64,000 nucleotides of DNA from Betaproteobacteria bacterium (GCA_016868315.1 VGHE01000008.1:62001-126000), one strand, 5' to 3'. Positions 10,001 through 18,076 are shown, numbered from the stretch's first letter. Translations and numbers: made by a program. The notes: generated by a model from the sequence alone, not told the origin.

Positions 10001-10607
10001 GCACGGCCAGCGAGGGGACGGCAGTATCACGAACGAAGCAGGATTCACCCAAATTGCAGTTGGTAATACACATTCGTGCGCCATCCAAGGCGGACAAATG
10101 CTCTGCTGGGGTTCAAACGAGTATGGTCAATTAGGTCAGGACTCAGCAACCTGCAGAAGTTCTGCGCGGATGGTCGTTCCAGGTTTCGAAGATGGAGTAA
10201 CTTCTATTGCCACAGGTGAAGACCACACCTGTGCGATAAAAAACGGTGCGCTGTGGTGCTGGGGTCGCAATGATTACGGACAACTTGGTTTGGGGAAAAC
10301 AACTCTGCCTGCGACCACTCCGGCTCCAACGCCGAATCCAACGCCGACTCCAACGTTTGCAGGACAGATTGGTGCAGGGGTTAACGCCACCCAGACTGAT
10401 TCTCAGGAGAGCGTATCTGGGAGCTGTCCATCAAATAATGCAGGCGTAAATCAACCAACCCAGATTATTGAATCAGGCGTCACGCACGTGAGCGCCGGCA
10501 GCGGAACCTGTGCCGTACTTTATGGCCGCGAACTGAAGTGCTGGGGCACTCGCTTCAATGGCAAGAGTGAAAATTCGCCCAGCCCCGCTGGAGTTATTGC
10601 TCCTTAA
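7014..10607 (+). CDS. Giant RCC1-repeat lipoprotein (1197 aa, 14 repeats)
   Basis: The signal peptide ends in LSSC (cysteine near residue 19), so this is probably a surface or periplasmic lipoprotein. Residues 20 to about 425 form an N-terminal region I do not recognise. From about residue 432 to the end I count 14 RCC1-type repeats. The consensus repeat is GHTCAI-x-G-x-LxCWG-x-N-x-x-GQLG, spaced about 50-60 residues apart; repeats 2-4 and 14 are degenerate. RCC1 repeats form seven-bladed beta-propellers, so 14 fits two propellers. Nearly every repeat has a TCA and a CWG cysteine, which suggests one disulfide per blade, an adaptation to an extracytoplasmic place. A proline/threonine linker (TTPAPTPNPTPTPT) lies between repeats 13 and 14. 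A role in binding a partner or surface is likely; nothing indicates an enzyme. The stop overlaps that of kup. Confidence 0.88.
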   Translation: MQRYFIAKGCMLFAMLSSCAKQPRHEAGSPVPLRLALNFPENQQRLALSYTDENTRIVSLPASQFESPEVLLDGADQRFRHKRVFRWLSYTIKNQAAVLRTGSIPIEDRNRMSLDAVELEAKVNDRLQLDFSFMQVDFMSEADADAFCSKGAPGFVRTWRASQTHTVTEAGEIPLAFSQTGKSIVQMGILRVPADSGEAEKLSQLQATLYDRTTGLTLEQKICQLERPLGSEHETNAVYLRAPVFALPLDSLQFVYTRNDLKIQTVTAEARPETLSGSASGWETLAELQVRSAFNVEKKGSEWFLQRDTLGAVLPRSFFPRLPFGLADDDTAAQRKKVEVSNTLSSLKNNKSENVLVELIDGNDTQCGSANAFFSKVGSAQTTELPLYLKRGAEKYRLRIRTISPQGIVTCSTNTLDYEHPGLKPDAGESKIAVGRGHTCAIQGGKLFCWGANNRGQLGDGSFTDKSAPTAVSNLGNGVLAVAASNDFTCAIVNESDTQPRVLKCWGDNSGNRFGVPSPASPPAPEAVPRTILVDSGMNRTVKLVAAGEVTCSIQSNSEASTSGTLYCWYNSNKSSLASVSFPSQVSHVNISKMISTNLICARGTAAAGGTTTTACVAYSDTGSHTASNEITSLQSTIQNSLVSATSLNFASGENHVCTLDGNKVRCAGKNNFGQFGDVLIATSDSWIFSLNTGIGDFSKVAAFGNNTCGITTAGELKCWGKNDRSQLGFYSQDVKTNPTTVPGMERDVTALVTGEGHACAVQNGLLKCWGKNDNGQLGRRGASRELEYVSAPAGSSISGSGIEALAVGGILSGATDEMQRKGHTCAIQSGRLMCWGHNDFGQLGLGSEGSNPRMPQSPLNLEGKVTAVATGQAHTCAVAGANAELRCWGRNDFGQLGTSNSVGGITTTKPSSLVTRLINVSAVAAGESHTCAISSGDLYCWGKNDQSQIGSPAGNQSPTPNKVTGLPQLVSVATRKGHTCTLDREGHINCFGSDSHGQRGDGSITNEAGFTQIAVGNTHSCAIQGGQMLCWGSNEYGQLGQDSATCRSSARMVVPGFEDGVTSIATGEDHTCAIKNGALWCWGRNDYGQLGLGKTTLPATTPAPTPNPTPTPTFAGQIGAGVNATQTDSQESVSGSCPSNNAGVNQPTQIIESGVTHVSAGSGTCAVLYGRELKCWGTRFNGKSENSPSPAGVIAP

Positions 10608-12520
10608 ATCTCGACCTGAATTCCCACTTCCATGACCTGCTTAGCGGGCAATTTATAGAAGCTCACAGGCGACTGCGCATTGCGTCCCATGAAAGCAAAA
10701 AGTTTTTCACGCCAAATGGACATGCCCAATTTGCGAGTGGCCAAAACAATTTCCCGGCCGAGGAAAAAGGTGGTTTGGTTGGGGTCGATATCGAGACCCT
10801 TTTCGCGAGCAAGCTCCACCACAACACCGAAATCGGGGCTATCCATAAAGCCGAGTGAGACCACAATGCGGTAAAGATCTTTCGCTGGCTCATCAACTAC
10901 CAAACGCTTGTAATAAGGCACATGCGGAACATCGAGAGTGGTGAACGTAATAAGAACGACTCGTTCGTGGATGACTTTGTTGTGCTTAACATTATGACTC
11001 AATGCCAAAGGGCAGGTTCCCGGACGACCCGACATGTAAATTGCCGTTCCGGCCACACGCGGATAGCGGCTCGCATTGAATTCTTCGATGAGCTTCTCAA
11101 ACGGAAGAGCGTACTCGGCAATTCCGGCAGCCAACAATTTTCGCCCTTGAATCCAAGTCAACATCATTAAAAACATTGCACAGGCGGCTACAAGCGGAAT
11201 CCAGCCACCATTGAGAATTTTGAGTGCGTTTGAGCCAAAAAATGCAATATCAATAAAAACAAATGGACCGAAGACAGCTGCCACGGTGAGATTCGACCAC
11301 CTCCAAGCCGTCTTGGCGACAACAAGGGCAAGGAGTGTTGTTACGAGCATAGTGAGCGATACGGCAATACCATACGCCGCAGCCATCGATGAAGATTCAC
11401 GAAACTCAATCACCAACCACACGGCACCAATATACAACACCCAGTTGATGAAAGGCACATAAATTTGCCCAATCGCCTTATCGGATGTCTGAACAATTCC
11501 CATACGCGGCAGATAGCCCAGTTGGATGGCTTGCTTGGTTATAGAAAACACACCCGAGATAAGAGCCTGCGACGCAATCATGGTGGCCATCGTGGCGAGA
11601 ACAACCATGGGGTAAAGCGCCCACGAGGGTGCCATACGATAAAAGGGATTCTCTACCGCCGAAGGATCTTGAAGAATCAAAGCTCCCTGACCGAAATAGT
11701 TGAGCAACAAACTGGGCAAAACCAAGGCAAACCAACCCACTCGAATGGGTAGCTTTCCGAAATGCCCCATATCAGCATAGAGCGCCTCACCACCCGTAAC
11801 CGTGAGAAACACAGTTCCCAGAATGACGTAGCCATGCCAGCCATTTTCAACGAAGAAGTTGAACGCATAGGCAGGATTCACTGCAGAAAGAATCGCAGGG
11901 TATTCAAGAATCTTGTAAACACCGAGCACACCCAGCGCAAGAAACCAAAGCGTCGTGATGGGGCCATAAATCTTGCCGATCTTCTCTGTTCCGTAGCGTT
12001 GAACCGCAAACAGGCCTGTCAGCACAGCAATGGTAATGAGAGGGACGTAGGATTCAAAAACAGGTGTGGCTTCCTTGAGGCCTTCAAGTGCAGATAGAAC
12101 CGAAATAGCAGGCGTTATGATACCATCGCCATAGAGCAGAGTAGCTCCGAAAACACCGCACAAAAGCAGTATTTGCGAAAAGGTCGCATTCGAAATGCGA
12201 CCGTCTTTACGAGCCAATGTCTCGAGTGCGAGAATGCCTCCCTCGCCTTTGTTGTCTGCACGCAGAACCAGAACAACATATTTGAGGCTAATGACGAGCA
12301 TCAAAGACCAGAAGATCATGGACAATGCGCCCAGAATATTCACTGGATTTGCAGTAAAACCATGTTCACCGTGAAACGACTCGCGAATCGCATAGAGTGG
12401 AGACGTTCCGATATCCCCAAATACGACTCCGATGGCACCCAAGAGGAGGGCATGAAACTTCGACTGGGGGTGGTGCTCGGAGGCCGCGGGGGCTGCTGAT
12501 TCTTCCATGGAGGATGACAA
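10604..12520 (-). CDS. kup: KUP-family potassium uptake protein
   Basis: A 638-residue polytopic inner-membrane protein, close to the usual Kup length (about 620-630). It imports K+ with protons. The diagnostic GDIGTSPLYA lies in the first membrane helix (about residues 35-45), followed by the conserved GGILALETL, LLYGDGIITPAISVLSA and GGEALYADMGHFG segments. About 12 hydrophobic helices are followed by a hydrophilic C-terminal domain of about 190 residues. The start is probably the TTG at 12520, because AGGAG lies 9 bases upstream, whereas the in-frame ATG at 12508 has no ribosome site. It converges with the RCC1-repeat gene, the two stop codons sharing bases 10604-10607. No c-di-AMP riboswitch was recognisable in the leader. 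Confidence 0.95.
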   Translation of the reverse strand: MSSSMEESAAPAASEHHPQSKFHALLLGAIGVVFGDIGTSPLYAIRESFHGEHGFTANPVNILGALSMIFWSLMLVISLKYVVLVLRADNKGEGGILALETLARKDGRISNATFSQILLLCGVFGATLLYGDGIITPAISVLSALEGLKEATPVFESYVPLITIAVLTGLFAVQRYGTEKIGKIYGPITTLWFLALGVLGVYKILEYPAILSAVNPAYAFNFFVENGWHGYVILGTVFLTVTGGEALYADMGHFGKLPIRVGWFALVLPSLLLNYFGQGALILQDPSAVENPFYRMAPSWALYPMVVLATMATMIASQALISGVFSITKQAIQLGYLPRMGIVQTSDKAIGQIYVPFINWVLYIGAVWLVIEFRESSSMAAAYGIAVSLTMLVTTLLALVVAKTAWRWSNLTVAAVFGPFVFIDIAFFGSNALKILNGGWIPLVAACAMFLMMLTWIQGRKLLAAGIAEYALPFEKLIEEFNASRYPRVAGTAIYMSGRPGTCPLALSHNVKHNKVIHERVVLITFTTLDVPHVPYYKRLVVDEPAKDLYRIVVSLGFMDSPDFGVVVELAREKGLDIDPNQTTFFLGREIVLATRKLGMSIWREKLFAFMGRNAQSPVSFYKLPAKQVMEVGIQVEI

Positions 12521-12856
12521 ATTTTATAGCTCCTGAGAGGGATACCAACTTGCTGAAAAAATCAACAAGAGCGACCACAGTAGCAGAAAAACGAGCGGCA
12601 GGGCAGCCACCAGAGACGCAAAATCAGCAGCAACTTGAATATTCGCCCACCAAAGATGCACAAAATAATCATCCACGTCGGTCAGACTGAATTAAAGCTT
12701 ACTAATAGGGCAAACTATAACCTCACGAAGAGCACCTCTCTTTCGCTCTTGTGAGCTTTGAGCGGTGAAAGTGCGGGCAATTACATTTATTGCTGAGAGG
12801 TCGCGCTTTTTCTTTCTCTGGGCTTTTCGATTCTCAACCAAGAAAGGAAACCTCTC
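12521..12856. other. Intergenic region, kup / DUF4383 divergent promoters
   Basis: This region of 336 bases must hold the promoters of kup (minus) and the DUF4383 gene (plus). On the plus side a possible leader hairpin lies at 12740-12771, with arms CTTTCGCTC and GAGCG-gtg-AAAG; it is imperfect and has no T-tract. Otherwise I see no RNA gene or conserved motif. Confidence 0.45.
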
Positions 12857-13354
12857 ATGCAGTTCAAATATTTTTCTGTTTGGGTCGGCTCGATTTATCT
12901 CCTCCTGGGCATTCTCGGATTCATTCCCCTTTTAGTTAGCGAACCACCCCTCAATGCACCTGACATGAACATTTCCTCTGCATTCGGGCAGCTTTTTGCC
13001 CTTTTTCCTGTGAACTCACTGTTGAATGTTTTCCATGCAGTTCTGGGTATCATCGGTATTTATGCATTTACAGGCGAAGCTGAGGCGAAATCCTACACAC
13101 GCTGGTGTGCAGCGATTTGCGGTGTGATGTCGATTTTGGGAATGCTGCCTTTTGCTCGAACTTTTTTCGGCCTTTTGCCTCTCTACAGCAACAACATCTG
13201 GTTGCACGGAGTCACAGCGATCGTCGGTTCCGTTCTCCTCAGCCGGAGACTCAAAATTGCAGCAGGCGGTGGAGCGGAATCGCTGGGGAGCTACCGCGAG
13301 TCCCGACGTGGTACACAGGAGAGAAAACCCTCTGACCTCGACAAAGCTGGTTGA
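12857..13354 (+). CDS. DUF4383-like small membrane protein
   Basis: A 165-residue protein with four hydrophobic segments (about residues 6-28, 50-72, 82-103, 110-128) and a basic hydrophilic tail of about 35 residues. The pattern of a first helix with GSIYLLLGILGFIP, then the NVFHAVLGIIGIYAF helix and an LHGVTAIVG helix, matches the DUF4383 family, whose function is unknown. AAAGGAAA precedes the ATG. It is alone between two genes on the opposite strand. The tail (SRRGTQERKPSDLDKAG) may face the cytoplasm. Confidence 0.72.
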   Translation: MQFKYFSVWVGSIYLLLGILGFIPLLVSEPPLNAPDMNISSAFGQLFALFPVNSLLNVFHAVLGIIGIYAFTGEAEAKSYTRWCAAICGVMSILGMLPFARTFFGLLPLYSNNIWLHGVTAIVGSVLLSRRLKIAAGGGAESLGSYRESRRGTQERKPSDLDKAG

Positions 13355-13398
13355 GCCTGAGTGTTCGCTGCGAACGCACGCGCGGAGCGTTGATGTCT

Positions 13399-14949
13399 TC
13401 ACGCTCCGCGCATGCGATCTTCGAAAGCACTGAGAGCCACTTTCGCTCCCTCGCCCATGGCGATGATAATTTGTTTGTAAGGCGTAGTGGTGACATCGCC
13501 CGCCGCATAAATGCCCCGGGCAGTCGTGCGACCTTTTGCGTCGACTTCAATTTCACCGAATTTCGAAAGCTCAACCACGCCCTTCACGCAGTCGCTGTTG
13601 GGAAGCAAACCAATCTGCACGAAAAGACCGTCAAGCTCGATACGCTGGAGAGCTCCTGTCTTGCGGTTTTCAACCTCAACGGCATTGACCTTGGAACCAT
13701 CGCCGAGAATTTTGTTCGTTCTGCTCGAGACCATCACGTTCACGTTAGGTAATGAATTCAACTTTTCCACAAGAACCTGATCGGCTTTCAGGGAATCAGC
13801 ATACTCAATCAGCAAAACCTCTTTGGAAATTCCTGCGAGGTCGATGGCTGCCTCAACTCCTGAGTTACCGCCGCCAACCACGGCAACCTTCTTGTCCTTG
13901 AAGAAGGGACCATCACAGTGCGGGCAGTAGGCCACACCACGACCGAGATATTCGCTTTCCCCAGGAACATTCAGCGTGCGCCATTTAGCACCAGTAGCAA
14001 CAATAACCTGAGCCGCCGAAAGCGTTTCACCGCTCTCCAAAGCAATGGTCTTAAACTCACCATCTTTAAGCCCCTTGAAACGGCGGTGTTCAAAAATTGA
14101 GACAGGGTAGCTCCGTACATGACTTGCCAGACCAGCAGAAAGCTGAGGGCCTTCTGTGTAGAGCACTGAAATCAAGTTCTCAATGCCTTTGGTTTCGTTG
14201 ACCTGGCCACCAATTTTCTCGGCTATCAACGCAGTCTTCAATCCTTTGCGAGCGCTGTAAATCGCTGCGGACACTCCTGCCGGGCCGCCTCCAAGGACTG
14301 CCACATCAAAAGTTCCGAGGTCTTCCTCGGAGTGCACTGTGGACTCCTCAACTCCCAGCTCTTTTTCCAACTTGCTGAGAATTTCTATGAGTGAGCCACG
14401 GCCGCTGTGAATGAGTTTGTCGCCGAGGAACACGGCAGGCACACCCTGAACATTGAGCCGCTCAAGCTCTTCTTGAAGGACGCTCCCTTCAACCATCGTG
14501 TGATTTATCTTGTTCCCAAACAATGCAATTTGGTTGAGAGCCTGAACAACATCGGGACAATTTTCACAGCTGAGCGAAACAAACGTGTGCACATGAGCCG
14601 CTTGCTTCATCCGTGCCATGCGTGCCTGCAAACCAGAGTCTGGAATCTGACCAAGCCCTGCAGAGTTGAGCACAGCAAGAATGAGTGAGGTGAATTCGTG
14701 TCCGCCAGGAACTCCAACGAACCCTACACCTGTGAATTCGCCCTCTTTGAGAATTTCGAACTTTGGCACCGGAGATTCATTAGGGGTCAACTCCGCCGAC
14801 AACTTGTCGGAACATTCGGCCACGTCCCGAAGCATGTCCAGAAGTTCAACTTGCTGTGTGTGTTGTGAGGTGTACACGCGAAAAGTCAGCGCTGAACCTA
14901 TTTTCGCAAAGTAATCTCTCAGTTGATTTTTAATCTCGATATCCAACAT
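13399..14949 (-). CDS. ahpF: Alkyl hydroperoxide reductase subunit F
   Basis: This cytoplasmic flavoprotein passes electrons from NAD(P)H to AhpC. Its 516 residues match the family length. The N-terminal thioredoxin-fold pair holds the first redox motif CENC (within SLSCENCPDV, about residue 130). The FAD-binding GGGPAGVSAA follows near residue 220, the second redox motif CPHC (in AYCPHCDGPFF) near residue 350, the NAD(P)H-binding GGGNSGVEAA next, and the C-terminal GIYAAGDVTTTPYKQ motif last. The start at 14949 is fixed by GGAGG seven bases before ATGTTGGAT. It lies 76 bases downstream of ahpC in one operon. A perfect hairpin occupies part of that gap and may set the expression ratio. Confidence 0.97.
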   Translation of the reverse strand: MLDIEIKNQLRDYFAKIGSALTFRVYTSQHTQQVELLDMLRDVAECSDKLSAELTPNESPVPKFEILKEGEFTGVGFVGVPGGHEFTSLILAVLNSAGLGQIPDSGLQARMARMKQAAHVHTFVSLSCENCPDVVQALNQIALFGNKINHTMVEGSVLQEELERLNVQGVPAVFLGDKLIHSGRGSLIEILSKLEKELGVEESTVHSEEDLGTFDVAVLGGGPAGVSAAIYSARKGLKTALIAEKIGGQVNETKGIENLISVLYTEGPQLSAGLASHVRSYPVSIFEHRRFKGLKDGEFKTIALESGETLSAAQVIVATGAKWRTLNVPGESEYLGRGVAYCPHCDGPFFKDKKVAVVGGGNSGVEAAIDLAGISKEVLLIEYADSLKADQVLVEKLNSLPNVNVMVSSRTNKILGDGSKVNAVEVENRKTGALQRIELDGLFVQIGLLPNSDCVKGVVELSKFGEIEVDAKGRTTARGIYAAGDVTTTPYKQIIIAMGEGAKVALSAFEDRMRGA

Positions 14950-15006
14950 ATTAACCTCCGCAACATTCCATTTGAGCAAGAAGAACTCTGGAGCTTTGAA
15001 GAAGAG

Positions 15007-15027
15007 GATCCGGAAAAATTCCGGATC
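15007..15027 (-). promoter_or_regulatory. Intercistronic hairpin between ahpC and ahpF
   Basis: A perfect inverted repeat: arms GATCCGGAA and TTCCGGATC (9 bp) around a 3-base loop. It overlaps the last bases of the ahpC stop codon. The minus strand has no T-tract behind it, so it is more likely an RNA-stabilising or attenuating element than a full terminator. It would allow more ahpC than ahpF product, as the stoichiometry of the system needs. Confidence 0.6.
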
Positions 15028-15589
15028 AAATCTTACCCACGAGGTTCAGACCAGGCTTAAGTGTCTGCTGACCAGGCTTCCATTTCGCCGGACACACTTC
15101 GCCCTTGTTGTTTGCAACAAACTGAGCTGCCTGAACCTTGCGCACCAGTTCTGCGGCGTTGCGACCAATGCCGTTGTCATGAACTTCAACAATCTTGATG
15201 AGCCCTTCAGGGTTCACAACGAACGTTCCGCGGTTGGCGAGGCCTTCTGCTTCAATATGAACACCGAAAGCACGGCTGAGGTGACCTGTTGGGTCAGCCA
15301 GCATCGGAAATTTGATCTTTTTGATCGTGTCTGATGCGTCATGCCATGCTTTGTGTGTGAAGTGGGTGTCGGTACTCACCGAGTAAACCTCAACGCCCAT
15401 GGAGCGAAGTTTTTCGTAGTTGTCGGCCATATCACCCAACTCTGTGGGGCACACAAAAGTGAAATCCGCAGGGTAGAAAAAGAAAATAGACCACTTACCT
15501 TTGAGGTCATCCTGAGTGACCGTCTTAAAGGAATCATTGACGTAAGCCTGCACGCTGAAATCTGTAACCTTAGTATTGATCAAGTTCAT
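15026..15589 (-). CDS. ahpC: Alkyl hydroperoxide reductase subunit C (peroxiredoxin)
   Basis: This typical two-cysteine peroxiredoxin of 187 residues reduces peroxides in the cytoplasm. The peroxidatic cysteine is in DFTFVCPTEL (about residue 47) and the resolving cysteine in GEVCPAKW near the C-terminus (about residue 167). Conserved NRGTFVVNPEG and a C-terminal tail are present. The ATG at 15589 follows GAGGTG at a short spacing. It is first in the ahpC-ahpF operon. An OxyR-like site about 100 bases upstream suggests peroxide induction. Confidence 0.97.
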   Translation of the reverse strand: MNLINTKVTDFSVQAYVNDSFKTVTQDDLKGKWSIFFFYPADFTFVCPTELGDMADNYEKLRSMGVEVYSVSTDTHFTHKAWHDASDTIKKIKFPMLADPTGHLSRAFGVHIEAEGLANRGTFVVNPEGLIKIVEVHDNGIGRNAAELVRKVQAAQFVANNKGEVCPAKWKPGQQTLKPGLNLVGKI

Positions 15590-15684
15590 TGGGCACCTCA
15601 ACTGGTAGAGTTTCGCAAGGAGCGGCCTTCCGTCCTTACACTTGAATCATCGCCATTTTTTTCAATAAGCGAAGTTGATTATTT

Positions 15685-15709
15685 CTATCTTACGATAGGA
15701 AGAATCTAT
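15685..15709 (-). promoter_or_regulatory. OxyR-like operator upstream of ahpC
   Basis: The pattern CTAT-N6-ATAG-N7-CTAT is read on the plus strand (15685-15688, 15695-15698, 15706-15709). OxyR binds ATAG-N7-CTAT units, and the right-hand unit fits exactly. The left spacer is 6 instead of 7 and the outermost ATAG is replaced by GTTG. It lies about 100 bases before ahpC. I infer peroxide-responsive control; the regulator itself is not in the window. Confidence 0.5.
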
Positions 15710-15794
15710 CGACCCTCTGAAACAAAAAAGAGCCCGAAATTACTGATAATTTAGACTCAAAACAGAAACTTTGGGTGTGAGGGGAACAGGCGCT

Positions 15795-16898
15795 TCAGCG
15801 GACGTTTATCTGCACAATATGATTTGAAAGATGCTCGAGCCATTCATATTCATAGAGCATGATTTTAGGTGCGAAGGGCTTTTCCTCGCCCTTTTGGTTC
15901 AGATCGTAATCGTAAGTGCCATCGGCTCCGTAAAACTCCGAGTTGCGCACATAGAAAACGCCCTGCCCTCGGCATCCACCAGCAGCATCATAACTCTTGC
16001 GGAGTTTGCTTCGACTCTCGCGTTGGATCTTGGCCTTGCGCAAATACTCTTTACGTTCCGTTTCTGTTCCTGCAGACTCAGCCAGTTTAGTGAAGTCGCG
16101 CTGCAGCTCATCAAAATATCGGATTGAACTTTCAACGAATCCGCAGTTGCGGCTCGGCCGAGTATCGTCAAAGCCCACAACAAATACAGAGTGCCAATAA
16201 CTCTCATGATTGTAGACAACCTGAACGGGAGCCTTCTTTTCCACCAAAGTGCGCTTGACTCGCTCCACTATTCCAGGGGGATTGAGGCCAACATTCCATT
16301 CATTTTCATCGGGGTCGGCGAAAAGAATATCGCGCTCGAAGTAGGGCAAGGAAACATAACCCGAGAGGACAGACTTCAGATTATCGAACCAATTGATAAT
16401 GACCCCATAGGTGCTTCCAGGTGCATTTGGCTCTGCCGGAAAAATATCTCCTTTGGAGTCTTCGCGATACCAGCCCTTTGAAAAAGGGTAGGCGCGGTTC
16501 AACACCGATTTCCGGGTTGCGTTGAAAATCTCAATGCTGTCTGTACGCCAATTCTTGATACGAGTTTGGTTCTCTTTAGCTTCTGAAGCATTGATGAGGT
16601 AGCGTTCGGAGAGATCCACTGGACCATTGGAAGAGCGAGACATCAAAGGGTTCAGTTTTGCCAACCACCATTCCGCAACTCCCGTGAGCGACATATAGAG
16701 ACACGTTCCAGAGTCTTCCTGATGGGGCGATGGCAGCACAAACGGCACGAGCTCATTGAACCCTCCGAGGGTTCGGGTGTCCTGAATGATCTCGGGTTTG
16801 TAATTTGCGGGGGTAGCAAGAGCATTAGCAGGGATGCAAACCAGCGCCAATCCCCAAAAAACCAAAAGCATTGAGAATGATTTGATTTTATTAAGCAT
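15795..16898 (-). CDS. Secreted papain-like cysteine peptidase-like protein
   Basis: A 367-residue protein with a signal peptide (about residues 1-28, ending ANALA). The segment HQEDSGTCLYMSL resembles the active-site region of clan CA peptidases: glutamine near residue 60 for the oxyanion hole and cysteine at 66 as the nucleophile. The later YWHSVFVVGFDD (histidine about 236) matches the papain-type histidine motif. The remaining catalytic polar residue could not be placed with certainty. It is likely a periplasmic or secreted peptidase or a transglutaminase-like relative. It is transcribed away from the degenerate M48 gene. GGGGGAAG upstream serves as ribosome site. Family assignment is from motifs only. 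Confidence 0.65.
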   Translation of the reverse strand: MLNKIKSFSMLLVFWGLALVCIPANALATPANYKPEIIQDTRTLGGFNELVPFVLPSPHQEDSGTCLYMSLTGVAEWWLAKLNPLMSRSSNGPVDLSERYLINASEAKENQTRIKNWRTDSIEIFNATRKSVLNRAYPFSKGWYREDSKGDIFPAEPNAPGSTYGVIINWFDNLKSVLSGYVSLPYFERDILFADPDENEWNVGLNPPGIVERVKRTLVEKKAPVQVVYNHESYWHSVFVVGFDDTRPSRNCGFVESSIRYFDELQRDFTKLAESAGTETERKEYLRKAKIQRESRSKLRKSYDAAGGCRGQGVFYVRNSEFYGADGTYDYDLNQKGEEKPFAPKIMLYEYEWLEHLSNHIVQINVR

Positions 16899-16967
16899 CC
16901 AGTCACTTCCCCCAGCAAGACCTGTGGCTTTTTAAACACAATGACCGAAGACGCTCAAGACCAGTCG

Positions 16968-16994
16968 TTAAGTGTCTTGGGATTCTTCCGATAA
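16968..16994 (+). promoter_or_regulatory. Sigma-28 (FliA)-like promoter before the degenerate M48 lipoprotein
   Basis: The element reads TTAAGTGT, exactly 11 bases, then TCCGATAA. The sigma-28 consensus is TAAAGTTT-N11-GCCGATAA, so 13 of 16 positions match with the right spacing. Transcription would start near 17001, giving a leader of about 47 bases to the GTG at 17048. Confidence 0.55.
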
Positions 16995-17047
16995 AGTTCG
17001 AGTCTTAAGGGTCTTAATGAGTGCCCGCTTTAAGAAAGGGATTTACA

Positions 17048-18016
17048 GTGAGGTTGAGGACGTGTCTCACCGCTCTCGTTTTCTTGGGTGCAACAGCCTG
17101 CAACAAAGACTCGTCTGTCACCGAATTCAAAGAAGATGCCGACGCCAGTGCAGTTGCCAAAAGCCTATCGCCACTTGAAACGCTTCTGACCGCAGGGTTA
17201 GCGATGGATTTCTACGAGCAAACCCACACCGAAAGGAAAGCATGGCTCGTGCAGAATCTTCTGACACTGGCTGACAGCAGCGGGAGCCTCGATGCCACTG
17301 CCTCTCAACCCTGTCAGATCCCTCTGCAAGAGCAAGGGCAGACGTTCACGCTCGCGTTGAAAGAAAAATCAGCCTACCCTCTGCCAACGGGACGAGTTGT
17401 ATTCTGCCGGGACAGTCGACTTGCATGGGCAGGCCAAGATGCCTCGCTGCGTGAAAAAGTGCTTGCAGCAGGAGTATTTCCTGAAGAATTAGAGCAGGTT
17501 AACTTTTATCGTATTCCGATTGACCTTCCGAATTCATTCGCAAGTCTCAATGCAAAGAATGAGGCTGTTGTCGTTATTTTTGATGGTGTGGCGCAAACAG
17601 CGCGACAGAGCTCTCTCGACGTCGAATCGGTTATCACAGGTGTTTTGCTGCATGAACTGGGGCAAATCAACGAACAACGCAAAACAAGCCAGGCTCCGCT
17701 GAAAGCTGCACAGGACAGGCTCAAAGCAGCTTGCAGAGTGCGCAGCAAATCAGACGACAGCTCTTACACGCAGCGGCTCGATGTCTGCAGAAGAAGCTTA
17801 GGAGCTGTCAGCCGCCCTTGGAAGTATGCAGCAGATCAATTTATTGTAGACGTTCTAGCTCGAAAGAAATTTCCACAGACACTGCGGGCTGCGGATATCT
17901 CAAAATATTTCAGGGGTCAGCCCGCAACTGGACGCGACCCTCTTGATGCACATCCCGATGGCGTGGAACGCGGTATTCAATTTGAAAGAAACCTGGAGCG
18001 CATTGGTGTGCGGTAA
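17048..18016 (+). CDS. Lipoprotein resembling an M48 peptidase without zinc ligands
   Basis: The GTG at 17048 follows AAAGGG by 7 bases and gives a signal peptide ending in the lipobox GATAC (residue about 18); a GTG at 17021 adds nine residues. The 322-residue protein follows the plan of M48 lipoprotein peptidases: GVLLHELGQINEQR (H202-E203-L-G-Q206) sits where HExxH belongs, WKYAADQFIVDVLARKK where the helix with the third zinc ligand (ExxxD) belongs, and DAHPDGVERGIQF where M48 enzymes have a HPDxxxR segment. The second histidine and the glutamate are both missing, so zinc catalysis is unlikely. It may be a binding or regulatory relative. A sigma-28-like promoter lies in front. The relation to M48 is my inference from motif order; a true M48 lipoprotein is at 33394-34257. 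Confidence 0.65.
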   Translation: MRLRTCLTALVFLGATACNKDSSVTEFKEDADASAVAKSLSPLETLLTAGLAMDFYEQTHTERKAWLVQNLLTLADSSGSLDATASQPCQIPLQEQGQTFTLALKEKSAYPLPTGRVVFCRDSRLAWAGQDASLREKVLAAGVFPEELEQVNFYRIPIDLPNSFASLNAKNEAVVVIFDGVAQTARQSSLDVESVITGVLLHELGQINEQRKTSQAPLKAAQDRLKAACRVRSKSDDSSYTQRLDVCRRSLGAVSRPWKYAADQFIVDVLARKKFPQTLRAADISKYFRGQPATGRDPLDAHPDGVERGIQFERNLERIGVR

Positions 18017-18076
18017 CGCCCATAAAGCGCTCTGCGGAGAGAGGCGTGTCCCAATTGGCGGCGCCCATAATTTCTG

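Noticed and set aside
12521-12720. Possible c-di-AMP (ydaO-type) or other riboswitch before kup
   Set aside because: I could not find the conserved riboswitch motifs; the leader is short and lacks strong stems.
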